64,000 nt of DNA from Lonicera japonica (GCA_021464415.1 CM038467.1:11797411-11861410), one strand, 5' to 3'; positions 26,490 through 40,006 are shown, numbered from the stretch's first letter. Translations and numbers: made by a program. Notes: generated from the sequence alone by a model not told the origin.

Positions 26490-29400
26490 TATAAAATAAA
26501 TCTCAATTTTTTTTCTTTTCAAACAACTCTTGAATTGATAATGTCATATAATAAATAAGGTTAGGCCAGCTACAGTGATATAAAGGATAATCGCAAAAAA
26601 AATTAAATCATTCATTTAAAAATGAACTATACAGATATCGCCATTATTATTTTATTAAAATTTATATATATCTTCGTCATTTACTTAGAATGAATCTAAA
26701 ATTCTAGATCATCTAATTTTTAAACCAGCACTCCCAATTATTATTCTATTTTAAAATTATTTTATCACTTTATAAGAATTAGATCTTCGGTAGTGGTGAC
26801 AATTTAAACAATTCTTTTATGTTATTAGTAATGATTTAAGTAATTTATATGTATTTGAAGCCATACTTTACCTCAAATTTCACCTATTTTGTGACCGTTG
26901 ACTAAAAGCATTTCTAGCCAGTACATAAATTTAGATGTATAAGTGATAATTAAGTCCAATTTTTTTTTCTTTCAAAATCATGTGATCATTGAGATACAAC
27001 ACATATAAAATCACATGTATAGTTAAAATTTAACATGAAAAATGTTAACACGAAAAATGTTAACACATGTTCATTAAGCATATTGTGAATGGAAAAAAAT
27101 ATCAATGTATATTATACTTTATTATTTCTATTTATAACTATTTAACATGTGCCCTTAATAAGGGCATAGGTTAACATAACTTATTAAACATATATATATA
27201 TATTATTAGAGTCTTCTAAAATAAATGACTGCATGCACAAAAAGTTAACATATACTTTATACATTTATTCTGCACAAAATTTACTTTTAAATTACGCATG
27301 GTTTTAAACCAATTACGCTAAGCTGAGGTTGTAAGAATTATACAGAAAAAGGTAATATTATTATTAATTGTGTTACTAATTAATTAGAAATAATGAAAAG
27401 GATCTTTTCTAAAATAAATGTCATAAAGATTTGACCCCAAAAAAACTGAATACGAAATTACAGTAAACCCCCCCCCTGTGGTTATTCAGGTTTACGGATC
27501 ACCCCCCCGGAGAATTTTACCCAACATTATATCCCCTTCAACGTTAAAATTTCCTTTGAAGGACCAAAATAACCTTAATAATTTTGCCTCATTATTCTCT
27601 GTAGGTCATGTTTGTTTATAAGACTAAAACAAAATTTAAAAAATCAATAAATATAATATGCAAATAATTGCCTCCGCTAATGACCCATCACCATCTTACG
27701 ATTGAACCCAACAATTTGGCTCCCGTGTGCTTGCCTTCTGGTTTTAATTTCACGCTCATCTGTCACCATTAAAGCTACTAAGTTTCACCATTTCAACATT
27801 TTATCTATCAGCCTAAACTTATAGATAGCAAAAACTAATACATTCACACTAAGTGCCTAGATTCGATTCGAGTGTCCTACCCTTCTTTATTTCACTTTAA
27901 TTAAATGGAACTAAAGCAAAACAAACCGTCTCAAAATTGAGACTTTGTTTTTTATTATGTCTAATACGCCTCTCCTCACTCAAGTTTCTTGCTCCGTCCC
28001 TGGGTGGTATGTAGCGGAAAGGCGGCAATCGCCCCTCCTTGGTTTTGAAATTCTTTTACTATATGTGGGTTATTTTTTGAAAAAAAAAATATATATAGGG
28101 ACTTATGTATAAATTGAAACTTCAAGATATTTAAAGGTAAGAGTCTAAACTTCATGGACCGTTTGAAACTCTTAAAAAACTTTAACCAATTAACCTTGCA
28201 GCCACATACTACACATCCGTAACTCACTTCTCCCTCTCAAAATTCAGATCCGTTTCTTCTTTCTCATATCTTCTCTTCTTTTTATTTCTTATTCACTTCT
28301 CTTTCACAATTCGTCCACCATAGTCCACTGCCCACATATATACTTTTTAGTATTAATTATATTTCTTAATCAATTGCATAATATTAAATTTATGTTAGAT
28401 TAATTAAAGAATTGCTGGTAATTGCTCAATATTAGGTTTATTTATTAATTAATTTTATAATATTAAGTATATTTCATGAATAATTCATTAATTGCATAAT
28501 ATTAGGTAATTTAGGTCTAAATATTTAATTTTACTTTGCCCTAAATAGAAAGATAGTTAATAATTAATTTTTGTATTCTATTGGAAACAGTGTTAATTTT
28601 TCGTAGAATGTTCTTGTAATTTGTAGTAGTGTTCACATTAAATATTTGAGACTTTGAGTTATATGAATTATTACTATTAATGCTATTATATTTGCGTTAA
28701 AATTTTATGATTTTGAATATATTTTATGTGCTTTGAATTTTGTCCCTTTAGATAGATTCTTGGCTCTGCTACTACTAGCCACCTTTTGTTTCCATAAAAA
28801 GATTCAGCATAAACTTTAATTATTTTTTAAGTCAATTTTGATCTTAAAGAGCCAAAACTCTTTAAACTTGAAATAAGTAAATGACACCAAAAACCCTCAA
28901 ACTACATTCTAAGTTTCAATTAAGCTCATAAACTCAATTTTGTGTCAATTGAACCCTTAAACTATTCAAATTGAATACTAATATCCCTTCATCTAAATCA
29001 TCCGTTAAATCAAAATGATTGAAAGGCTTTTTGGTCACTAACCAAATTAACACTTAAATATTGCTATTAAAGTGTACAACAACATCAATTATTTGTTAAA
29101 ATGTCAATCAAATTCTTCCCGCCTCCACCGTCTTCTTCCATCTTCATTTTTGTTCCAAATCACAAAAACTCAATCTTAGAAAACCCCTACAAGAGATTTA
29201 TGTACACAGATATATATATATATATATATATTACAAAATAACATCTTTGACCAAAATTTCTCCAAAAAATATAAGAATCTAATGGTTAAAATTACAAATA
29301 TTATGTTATGCATTAGTTCTACACCATTTGATGACTTTTATACACGCACCAAGATGTCACATCAAAAAAGCACCCACACCAATAATATACCCACAATAAA

Positions 29401-31544
29401 CTCTCACATACTAATAATATTGTTTACATTAAAAATGTCATGACTTAAAATAAAAAATAAAATATTTAATATTTAAAATCTACTAATGAAGATCAATTCA
29501 ATAAGATCCACCATGACTATAAAATTATGTAAAAAAATCAAGAAAAATTATTGAGTAATATTAAGGACATACTTTATGTATTCGCACATTATTCATCATC
29601 ATAGTCTATTGTTTTTAGGAGTATTCACGGTGTATCAGTCCAATTTTTTGACCATTTTTAAATCATGCTGACAGATGTGGTTGAATTATTTTCACCTATG
29701 GTATTGAATTTAATTTGATAAAAAATTATTTTGCCAGGATTAAAATAAGATCAAAAAATATGATTAAAAGATTTTTTAAAAAATTAAAAACAAGTAGGTC
29801 CAATCTGGTCTACTTTTAGTTTTTCGAACATGAAGATATATTGAATTTACATTTTAGTTGTTCAAAACGTTAGATTGGGCTAAATAATAAGCTCAAAAAA
29901 TCTTAGTTGAGTTCCTCAACGTAAAGGAATTTCAAAGTAATTTTTAATTTTTGACTTAATAGTGGATAGTAATTGGTATTTTGTTGGGTTGGGTGTTGTA
30001 GTAAAGGATCCAAAAAGGGGTTTTTTTTTGTTCGCAGGACTCAATAAGCCATGTTCAGCTTTGGGCAATGTGGAGGTTGTGAAGCTTATTTGAGGCCTTG
30101 CGATTTGGTATTAAAGCGGGTTTTAATGAGAATTGTTAGAAGTAAGGGTGTTCACGGTCCAATTGATTAGACTTGTTGACCTACGATGCAGACTGTACTA
30201 GATATATTGCTCCTTTAAATTTTAGGACCAGACCAAAAGGCCATTGAAGACCGAATTGTACTAAACTATGTCTTGATGGGTCTACTCAGTCTTGTCTTCA
30301 CAATGAGCCATTTTTTTAAGCGGCGCTAATTATACACAACACTTTATTCGGTAATACTATATTTCATTTACTTTGTGCCATCTAGTATCTGCACATTATC
30401 TCAATGTAATAGGGTCAAATTATTGTTAAGAACAAAAAAATACTTTAGCTCAATCTTATTACCTATGCAATAATACTGAGTCAATATTAAAACGTCATAA
30501 AATATTTTAATGTACGATTAGCGCGGTTTTAACCATTAAAAATAAAGAAAAACATGTACTGATGGAGAAATTTTATTGGAAAACACACCTACGTTTTTTC
30601 TTGCTTCAACTACCACATGGTCAATCAATGGTTCATTTAATGTTAAAGATTTTGGGCTTATTAGGCCATTTCCAATGGTATTTTATATAAATTCATTTCT
30701 ATCATATATGTCATGGTGCTTTTAATACATTTCTATATCTATTTGGCAATATAATTGTATAGATAGAAACGTTTCAAATAAAGTTTCTCCAATTGTGCCA
30801 TTTCTATCTTACTTGGCATTTATTTAAGACTGAGAGAGAATTAGTGGGTTTCTTATATCCAATGAGGATGTGCCATATCACATTGAAAATTTCTATCACA
30901 ATTTTAACATATAGAAATGCTTATTGAAATTCTCTATATGACTCACCTTCCACCTCATATAGAAATAACTATAAAAATGACTATTTGAACACTTTTTTCC
31001 TTTTTCTCTTTTTTAATATAAAAATTTGTTTGGATATAAATGACTATTAGAGATGAACTTAAATATAACAAGAGGAGGAGAGCAAGTAAATATTTGTGAG
31101 ATTTTGGGCATTGTCTTGCTCAAAGAGGAGAGCATGTCATGGCAGCAGATTTTGGGGGTTTGGGAACACGACACTTAGTTAAGAAAAATAGAAATACACA
31201 CGCACATATATATATAATTGGTTCATTCTGATTTTATATAAATTTTTACTCATAAGACTGAAAATTAAATCAGTCTATTTTAATTTACTGAAAATTAGAT
31301 CAAACTAGACTATTATACACATAAAATTTGAAAAAAAAATTTATTATTAAGTCTGATTTTATTTTTACACACCCCTAATTAAAATGGAAAATCCTAAATA
31401 ATATGTGCATTTGAGTTGAAAAACAAGGAAGATTGTTTGATAATGGAAGTATAACTTTTTAATATATTCTTTCTTGAGCCCAACTTTGTCGGGCCTTAAA
31501 AAATAAGAGAATTCAGTTGCTCACATGCTAACCAAATTTGTTAA
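26490..31544. other. Repeat-rich intergenic DNA
   Basis: A GC-skewed patch at 27460-27560 (runs of C, then CGGAGAATTTTACCCAAC) and the 28870-29030 block (accctcaaacta, gaacccttaaacta) look like diverged MULE TIR material. A hAT-like remnant is listed separately. A long, possibly hAT-type element may start near 30147 (TAAGGGTGTTCACGG) and end near 31375 (ACACACCCCTAA), but no TSD was found. No gene is supported. Confidence 0.4.
28010..28775. mobile_element. hAT-like remnant related to the 7.7-8.1 kb and 40.3 kb repeats
   Basis: The left part (GTAGCGGAAAGG, then GGCAATCGCCCCTCCTTGG and TTTTGAAATTC) resembles 40340-40460. The right part (ACTTTGAGTTATATGAATTA through CTTGGCTCTGCTACTACT) resembles 7950-8083. 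Ends of the GTAGCGGA / GCTCTGCTAC type fit a deleted hAT element. No clean TSD was read. Confidence 0.5.
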
Positions 31545-32479
31545 GGTGGGGTTTAATAAAAAAAATTAAAAACTGAAACTGAAAATTATAAACTGAAAAT
31601 TAAAAGCTAAAATTGAAAACTGAAAAAATCATTTGTTTAATTTTAAAAATTGCATTTGAAAAAATGTTGTTTGTTTGAATATAACACATTTGAAAATTGA
31701 ATTTTTTTTAGTATGACAATTTTGCCCTCATCTTGAGGGTCTAATTTTTTTTGAATCAATCCAATCACTAACCGAGGACCACCATTAATTCCTTTTTTAT
31801 GCTTTCAATTTGTATAATTTTATCAATCCAATTTGTATAGTTTTTTCTTCAACATAAACCGTACTCTTTTATAAAACAAATTTGATGGAACAAAATCACA
31901 TCAAATTACTTGAACTCTTTATAGCTAAGTCAATCAAGCATGAATACAGAAATCACAAGATTCAATCAATCTACATGGTCAGATTATGTGTTTGTACGTG
32001 CGGTGAAGAAGGTGATTCGGGAGAAGTGCGACTCGACCGAAAATGGAAGTCTCCATGGCCACTGTGTATGTGCGTCTGTGTGTGAGAGAGAGAGAGAGGG
32101 AGAGATGCGTAGTGGAGGAGGATGGCTGCGTCTGTGTGTAGGTAGAAGATAGCTTTGTAATTTTGTTGAAAGAAAGAGGGTAAAATGGACATTTTACACC
32201 CTTTAAAATTAAGTTTCAGATTTAAGTGGCAAAGTTGCTACTTAAAATTTTGGATGAAAATTTTAAGTTTTAAGTGGTAAAAATTAAGTGGGAACTTAGT
32301 TTTTTGAGTTATTGAACAACTTTTTATACCACTTGAATCTTAAAACTTTTTATAAGTTCTCAATGAATGATATTGCTCTATTAAGTTTGGTAATCACCTG
32401 TTCTATAATTTTTACTCTTTTATGGTTTTTATTTGGATATTTTTAAGTTTTCAGATTTAAGTGGCAAGTGAACAACATC
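31545..32479. mobile_element. Tourist-like element, 935 bp, same family as 15958-16298
   Basis: It starts GGTGGGGTTTAAT and ends GTGAACAACATC, with TAA on both sides (31542-31544 and 32480-32482). Near both ends it has the AAACTGAAAA / CAGATTTAAGTGG blocks seen in the smaller copy. The middle (about 31940-32150) is GC-richer and unrelated to the smaller copy, containing GTGAGAGAGAGAGAG. No transposase is seen. Confidence 0.62.
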
Positions 32480-33986
32480 TAAGTTTATTTATGACTTAAA
32501 AGATCATTCTCTTCCGTTAGAAGATGCTATCAACTTGGATAGAACGCTATCAACTCTGATAGTTTGATGTTCTCAATTTGGTTATTCAAATGAAATATTC
32601 CTTTTTATCTAGAAAAAAGCTAAATTTGCCTAATATTGTATAATTTAATATATTAATTATGTCTTGAAAAAAATAAAATTGTAATGTTGAACATGAGCAT
32701 TATGAAAACCAAGATAAGGAATCCGCACCCACATGTGCCTTCTTTGGCAAACTCATGTCACAATCATTTAATCGCATTTGACAACTCGATCCATTGGAGC
32801 CATTAAGACGTTGACAAGCATCTCCCTCCCTTTCTTTTTTCACAACTGGATTTGCCTCTTGCCTTTGAACATCCTCAAAAAGCAAAATTATCAGTATAGA
32901 ATATATAATATAGTTGACCAAATCCAGATCAATAAAAAATAATTGAATATACTTTCAATACATAATTGCAAGTTTGTGACAAATTCATGTGTCCCAAGAA
33001 AGCCAGTCTGTTCATAATAATCCTGCACATTCCACTTTCTCAACAGCCATATGACCCTTGACTTGATCTTTATATTTTGTACTAACTTAAATAATTGATA
33101 AAACAAAAAATTCACTTTCACTTGAAATATTTACCCACATAATATATATAATAAAAAAATAATTATAATAAATATTTATGAGCTTGTCCTTACATTTTTT
33201 TTCAACCATTAATTTTCAGGATATACTTTTGATTTTTGATTAAAAGACCAACTTTTTAATCAAGGATAAAATATTAATTATTTTACTATTTTAATTAATG
33301 AAGTTGAATTATAATACTACCCTTCTTAAAGATAAATATATAAAAATAAATATATAATTAAATCAATAAAAATAACTTCAAACACATACCACAAAAAAAT
33401 CAAAGAAGAAGATAGCATAAGAATTATTCTAAAAAAGTCAAGAGAATAAAATCTCTCAAACTAACTAGATATATTATGGGACTAAAGCTGCAAATATGTC
33501 TGGGGCATAATTCTTCCATAATAACAAGCATACATATTAAGTTGTGTTCTTCTAATTAATTTTCCGACATACATATTAAATTGCAGACATATTAAGTTAC
33601 GCTCTTTTAATTAATTTTTTGACAGACATATTAAGTTGTATATTTTCAATTTTTTGGCAAACATATTAAATTACATTTTTTCAATGACACATAGTTTGAT
33701 AACTACTAGAGGACAAATATTATATCTTGTCATTGTTTACATCCAGAGTAGTATATGTATGTTTTAATTTCAAGTTGGCCAAACATATTATTACATTTTT
33801 TTTTTCACATTTTGAAATTTATTCCAACCATTTGTTGTTGGAAAATGTCCATTTCGGATAATTGCTTTTTTATTTATTTATTCCAAGTTATTTCTTTTTT
33901 AAAAATAAATTAATAGCGGTCATGGACCTATTGTAAGCCATTTTTAATGGGCCAATATAAGAAACAGCCCATTACTTTATCCCCTT
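32480..33986. other. AT-rich intergenic DNA with a possible degenerate coding patch
   Basis: On the minus strand, 32700-32870 reads FEDVQRQEANPVVKKERE and onward to SLPKKAHVGADSLSW; 32960-33060 reads KSRVIWLLRKWNVQDYYEQT. The codon content is more protein-like than the surroundings, suggesting fragments of an unrecognised gene. I cannot name a family. Confidence 0.25.
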
Positions 33987-33994
33987 GTTTTGGA

Positions 33995-34668
33995 TAGGGC
34001 TGGCAATTCGGGTTCGCGTGTCGTATTCGGGTCATATCAACACACAAGTATTACAAAATTAGTGTCAACCCGAACACGACCCGTTTAACTAATCGTGTCA
34101 TTTATATTAACTCGAACACGACCTGTTTATTTTACAGGTTACACGACATAACCCAACTAACCCGTTTAATAAATAAGTCGTGTTAAACTTGCAACTCGAC
34201 ATGACACAATTAATCTTTTAAGATTATAATTACAACTAAGTCTCATGTGAAAAAAATTAACTTGTTTTATATCACCCAATACCAAAATTCAATATTAACA
34301 ATCTAGAGTCAAAATATATAACATTCCATCAACGAAGTATAAATATAAAAAATTAGTAATTTATCCATCATAAACAACATAATAACTATCATCTACTACC
34401 AATACTCAAAATAAGAATATAATTGTTCAAGCAAGATGACAAAATAATATATATATATAGCTGAAAAAAAAAAGAAAAAAAATTAATCGTGTTAATTGCG
34501 GGTCAATTTTGAGTTAGCGGGTTAACCCGAACACGACCCGTTTAGTTTACGGGTTAAGCATGTCTGACCCGAAATTGACCCGAACTCGTTTATGCTTAAC
34601 CCAAACCCGCTAACTCCTTGTCGAGTTCGTGTCGAGTTAGCGTGTCGTGTCAAATATTGCCGGCCCTA
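33995..34668. mobile_element. Non-autonomous hAT element, 674 bp
   Basis: The ends are TAGGGCTGGCAAT and ATTGCCGGCCCTA, with a perfect 8-bp TSD GTTTTGGA at 33987-33994 and 34669-34676. The subterminal regions are full of ACCCGAACACGACCCG-type repeats in both orientations. No transposase is present. Confidence 0.88.
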
Positions 34669-34881
34669 GTTTTGGATCTAACCTCACTAACACTAAATAT
34701 TCCATGCTTGTACAGATCTAATGTTCTCTACTACAATGAGAGAGTCTAGCACTCTAGCTGCAATTTTGTTCCTTTTTCTTATCACTACATGGTACACATA
34801 ATTGTAGCAATTATCAATTATAAATGTATTGTATTTGATTCATAATTAGGCAGTGTGTACATTATTTTATGGAGTAAGCAG

Positions 34882-35501
34882 CTATGAAGCACGGATATAG
34901 ATACAAATACGGGTATCGGATATGACACTGCACCAATACAGTGATACGGCAAAATTAAAAAAATATAGGATACGATACGTCTTGAATACAGATAATAAAA
35001 AATAATTATAATACATATATATATATATATATAATTATTCAGCTATAAGAATTTTATAAAATTATGAACAATATAATGAATATTCATAAAATTAAAGCAA
35101 ACGACTGAGCAATTTAATTGCATAATAACTTAAAAGTAGATATAATATTTTGACTTGAATACCAGAAGAAAGATAGAGACCGAACAACAATAATTGTAGA
35201 CGAAGGACGGAATATGTTGGTCGATCTTTTCATCTTCTAATAAAAGGATTAATTTATTCATTGAGCTGTAAATGGAAAGTTAAAGTCTCTTTCAGAGATT
35301 TTTATATTAAAGAAATTATTTGTTATTTTTAAAGCGGTTCCAATAAAAAAAATTACAAAACTTACTCCGCCGTATCCCGCAAATATCGTTACCGTATCCC
35401 TCCCGTATCCAAAATTTAAAAAATAAATAAAAAATGTTAGATACTCGGATATGTATCTTGTATGTATCCTACTATATAACTGAAATATCTGTGTTTTAGA
35501 G
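34882..35501. mobile_element. Second hAT-like element, 620 bp
   Basis: The ends are CTATGAAGCACGG and CTGTGTTTTAGAG (reverse complement CTCTAAAACACAG), with an 8-bp TSD GTAAGCAG at 34874-34881 and 35502-35509. The subterminal regions carry GATAC/GTATC motifs (for example ACGGGTATCGG and CCGTATCCC). Confidence 0.75.
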
Positions 35502-35509
35502 GTAAGCAG

Positions 35510-37383
35510 TCAATGTCCGATCATCAAAATGGTGGCTTTTTTAAAGAAAAAAATAACGAATGTCTAAATCCCTCTTTCTCTCTCTCCCTTAACCTATAAA
35601 CCATGCACCTCAAGGTAAAGATGGACGTTACCTATCACTAGGTCAACCTCTCCGCTAGTCGCCTTTTGTGGGTGTAAATTGGTATGCAATAGTTAGTAAA
35701 TACTTGGTTCATAGGTTAATAGTGCATTCTCTGTTTCACTAATGTATCTGTTTTAATGGATATTTTTGTCTATCATGTATATTAACAATTTGGCTATGTT
35801 ATTAATGCAATTTTACATTAGATTTGTATTGAATCATTTGCAGATTATAATCTAGATCTACTGCTAACCCGTTTCAAACATTGCAAGATATGTTTGTCGA
35901 TGTGAATTTATGCCCGTTTTAAAAATCATGTTTATCACGTCAAAATTTTCGATAACGTCTTTATGTTTACCATTAATTACATTAAGTCAATTGATTATCT
36001 TGGCAGTGAAAGTAATTATTTTCTTTTGGTGGCAGTACAACATTTTATTTTCATACGTCTCATATTTTGTAACCAAAAAAAATACGTCTCATATTTTGTT
36101 GTTGACTTTTCTGCATGTATCTTGTAAACGAATTACTTTTTCTGAACAATATAATATACCTTAAGGTTGATCAGCTAACACCATTCTCAATGTGGTTATG
36201 TATTTTGGAGATGTTTTGATTTTTTTGATGCTTCAATGTTGCTATTCTTCCACAAAAAAGCTGGTAAATTTTAAGCTTAATTGCTATGTTTTACTTGTTG
36301 ACTTATTTTTAGAAAATTTTGAGTTCTTATTGATAGAGTTGTTAAGATCTGAATTTCTATATGAGGTCAATTTTCTGTTCAAATTTGTTGCTTGATTTAG
36401 GATTCTGGATTGATGGTTTAAATCTATTTAATAAGAGCTTATTCGGGGTTTTTTTAACATATAATTAAATGGGGTATTTTTTTAAAATTTATCCTTAGAA
36501 CTAAAATAAAACTATTTTCTTTTTATAGAAAGAGTCTCGATCAACTTTGTCCTTAATAAAAAAAAGTTCCTATATATAATGGTAAAATAGATCAAATCTG
36601 ATAAAAGCAAACATATAAATAAACCATTAATTAATAGAATTGAAAGGACTGGGCGAAATTGTCTCACCAAAAGATTCAACCCCACCATAGTTTCTTGTCG
36701 CTCCCTTTTATATCTGCCAGCTATGGGGATGTTATATATTGTTTTATATATATTATATAAGCTAGCTCCTAAGTGGATATTCAATTTATCCCTGAGATAT
36801 CGCGCGTAAAGCTCGGCCCTCCTCCTCACTTTCTTCTTGTCTACCACCTTTTATCTTTTCTTTTATGGTAGGCAGGCGAGTACCTGTCCTCATCGTCATC
36901 CATCCAGCCAATGTGGCGAGCATGATTTAGTGTCAACACGTTATAACAAGAGCTACAACCATATAAAAAGTCGAAACGAAACGAAACGAAACGAAAACCA
37001 ACCACCGGTATGTTTATCTCAGTGTCACATTAGGTACGTACCCAAAATGTAGGGACATTAGCAGCTCCTTCGTAGATCGAGATGCAAATCAATGGATAAT
37101 AGCTTTCAGATCAATTCATAAAGGATTCAGCTCGATCGGGTTGTACTAGTTTGAGCAAGGGTGAGCTCAGCTCAGCTAGTTAATTAACATATATGAACAC
37201 CGGGGTTTAGGTATAATCACTAGCTAGTACGTCTATTTTAAAGGAATTAGTTAAAACTAGTATGATCCAAGTATATCAACGTACATAATCATAGATCGAC
37301 CAAGGTTAGGAAAGATTCTACCCCAACATTGTTCTTAATTATATCTGATTGTAGCATATATTTAAACCGGCCAGCATTACGTC
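35510..37383. other. Intergenic; possible leader-like block near 35575-35680
   Basis: CTCTCTCTCCC followed by a GC-richer 80 bp resembles a promoter/leader, but no coding frame follows. The ORFs at 35910-36395 and the minus-strand ORF at 36512-36847 have no recognisable domain. A GAAAC array sits at 36973-36995. Confidence 0.35.
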
Positions 37384-37494
37384 TCGCTATAACAATCACT
37401 TTCAATAATGAATTAAGAACGTACCTCTTGTACGTTCTTCGCTATAACAATCACTTTCAATAATGAATTAAGATCATACCTCTTGTACGTTCTC
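37384..37494. repeat. Two tandem copies of a ~55-bp unit with an internal palindrome
   Basis: GCTATAACAATCACTTTCAA plus TAATGAATTAAGA occurs twice, about 55 bp apart. The first unit ends in the perfect inverted repeat AAGAACGTAC-CTCTT-GTACGTTCTT; in the second copy the left arm has mutated to AAGATCATAC. Confidence 0.82.
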
Positions 37495-39450
37495 AGGTAC
37501 CTCCTGTGAATTGAAGCCAACAGATCGAACACCATTAATCAATGCTAGGCTCCTTATCAAAGTCCCAACTTCCAACAACAAGAAAATTATATAAGCAAAA
37601 ATTAATAGTAAAATTAAAAAAAAAAAAAAAAGAAGAAGAAAAAATTAACATAAACCATACGTACTTCCACAATAATTAACTTGTCCTACCACTTTGAGCT
37701 GGATTATATATCCAGGCTTTGTATTGGGTATTTCCCTCACTCCATCCACTGCTTCTTTCTTTATCACAAATCTGCGCGCAATATATACAACATAAGATCG
37801 AAGGGATCAGAAATCTTTGGTTTTTTAATAAGAGCAAAATTGACTAAATTAAGAAAAGAAAAAAAAATCTGAATACCCACATCATGTGCTTGGTCGCTGA
37901 ATTTGATACGTCTGCCTCAGAGGGGAAGCAGAACCCATTGTTTTAATGCAGCTATAGGTGGCACCACCGGTACTGCAGTCAAATGAAAAGAAACTGGCCT
38001 CGATTGAGGCTCTATAGAAGTGCGGTACTAAAGGCTGAAGGCATGACATTAGATTAGATGAAGTCAACAAGTCTGGGTGACTACAACAGTTGAATATATA
38101 TTTAGCACCAAAAAAACAGAAAGAAGAAGAATACCAGTACTGTTGTTGTGCTGAAAGAAGTTCAAGAGTACAAGGACAAACATTAGGAACTAAAAGCAAA
38201 AACCAATTCAGAATCAAATGATAAAAAGATGATAAGAGTCAAGATGGATGTCAAAAGCATTAGGTACGTTATAGGACTTGCCTCTGGTTTAACATTCAAC
38301 TTTTCCTCACTTTTTTCTAGAAGGAACTAACCTACATGGCTACTTACTTGGCACTATGAAACACCTGGTATTTAGCTTGTAATTAATAGCCCTAGAAATT
38401 ATTAAAAAGTAAATAGTCAGACAAATATAACTGCAGACCTCTTCAACAGGTAATTAAATATGCAATATACCATTTATACCGGAACCATTGAATTCATTAG
38501 ATACCGATTCCGGCCTATGTCGAAAAAGTGTGTTCTCCTCTTTAATTTCCTATCTTTTTATTAATCTTCTTTAGGAACCCATACTTTTGTAGTTTGCCCC
38601 ATAAGAATAAATTAAGATTACATATTTATATCTTCCTTCTGCTTATTCTTCCAACGCAATCAAGAATACTTGAATGTTCTAAAAAATAGGAGTCATGAAA
38701 ATGAAATTACGAGGACACAACATGGACACGCCAAACAAATAGCAAATATCCTATAAAAGTAAAGAGTGGAAAAATAATGAAGATGTTAATTTTAATATCA
38801 GCCACTGCCCAATATTAAAATTGTCAGTATGTCACATATTTGTACCAATATTGTTTCAAACTTAATAATTTATAAACTTTAAGTGTGGTTTTTTTTTTTT
38901 AAAAGTCTCGGTACAAATTAATATAATTATCCCACTTATTAACCCAATGTTGAAGCTCTACGCTACCTGCACGCAAAAAATAGTGATAAGACATCTCACA
39001 TGAACTTGAATGTTTTTCAGTTAAAAAAAAATAAAAAATGAAAGTTTCGTTGTCATGCACGTTTTTTTCCTCTCCTAATCAATAGTGTAAGACATAACAC
39101 ACACACACAAAAAAAAAAAAAAAAGAGGAAGAAGAAGAAAAGACGGTGCTTGTGTCTGTGCGTGTTTGAGTCACTACTCTCCACACGCAACTATTATCCT
39201 GTTACAATCATGCTAGTACAGATGCATGTAAATGTCTTTATTTAGCTAAAAATTATCCATTTTAGGCCAACATAATAATTAGCTTTTCATTAGAAAAGAA
39301 ATGTACAAAATATTGAATACCACGAACAGCTCGATCACGTTCCTTCAAACTACATGAACGTACATGCATGTTAAAAAGTTTACTTATATTACCAAATCAG
39401 TTATATTTCTGTCAGCTAGAGCATAATATTGCTTTTAGAAATTATATTGT
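37495..39450. other. Intergenic, nothing recognised
   Basis: The minus-strand ORF at 37882-38217 is Ser/Cys/Phe-rich without a family motif. A CA array followed by poly-A and GAAGAAGAAG lies near 39099-39140. Confidence 0.4.
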
Positions 39451-39459
39451 ATATTTCTA

Positions 39460-39992
39460 CTAGAAATTAGGTACTTATTATACATTGATTTTTACTCCAA
39501 TGAATAATATTTTTTTGAATGAAGGGCCTATTTTTAATTGGTAATAGTGTAAGAGGCCTATTTTGCATTTAATTAATAAAAACATGTTACCTAATTACCC
39601 ATTTTTATGAATTTTACACAAAAAATATGTGCAAAGTTCAATTGCAGTAAAATATGAACTGCAAAGTTCAATTGCATGAAATATGGACTGCAATATGAAC
39701 TTTGCACTAAAAATATGGACTGCAAAACATAGTAAAATATTTACTGCAATGTGAACTTTGCACTAGCAAAGTTCACATTGCAGTGAAATATGGACTGCAA
39801 AGTTCATATTGCAATGAAATATAGACTGCAAAGTTCATATTGCAGTCCATATTTTAATGCATATTGGTATGTTTATTTTAAGGGTTGGGATGTCATTTTA
39901 TAATGGACACATGTCATAGGCCCTTTATTTTATTATTCCTTGGCTTTAGTGTGAAAATCTTTCTCTAATAAGCCCTTTTTATTAATTGCCCC
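39460..39992. mobile_element. MITE of a Mutator-like family, copy A, 533 bp
   Basis: It starts CTAGAAATTAGG and ends TTAATTGCCCC; the TIRs share A.GGGCTTATTA (left arm partly deleted in this copy). It has a perfect 9-bp TSD ATATTTCTA at 39451-39459 and 39993-40001. It is the same family as 48662-49356, including the internal minisatellite. Confidence 0.86.
39630..39844. repeat. Minisatellite with core units in both orientations (copy A)
   Basis: Eight units, each with a core close to TGCAAAGTTCATATTGCA or its reverse complement TGCAATATGAACTTTGCA. The order is F F I F(truncated) I F F F. Forward cores are followed by a GTGAAATATGGAC-like spacer and inverted cores by a CTAAAAATATGGAC-like one. 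At 39744-39783 an inverted and a forward core form a perfect 18-bp-arm hairpin with a 4-nt loop. Confidence 0.85.
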
Positions 39993-40006
39993 ATATTTCT
40001 AAAATT

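Noticed and set aside
36512..36847. 111-codon minus-strand ORF as a gene
   Set aside because: No recognisable domain, no conserved motif, AT-rich context; length alone is not enough.
37882..38217. 111-codon minus-strand ORF as a gene
   Set aside because: Composition biased to Ser/Cys/Phe, no family pattern, no splice or promoter support.
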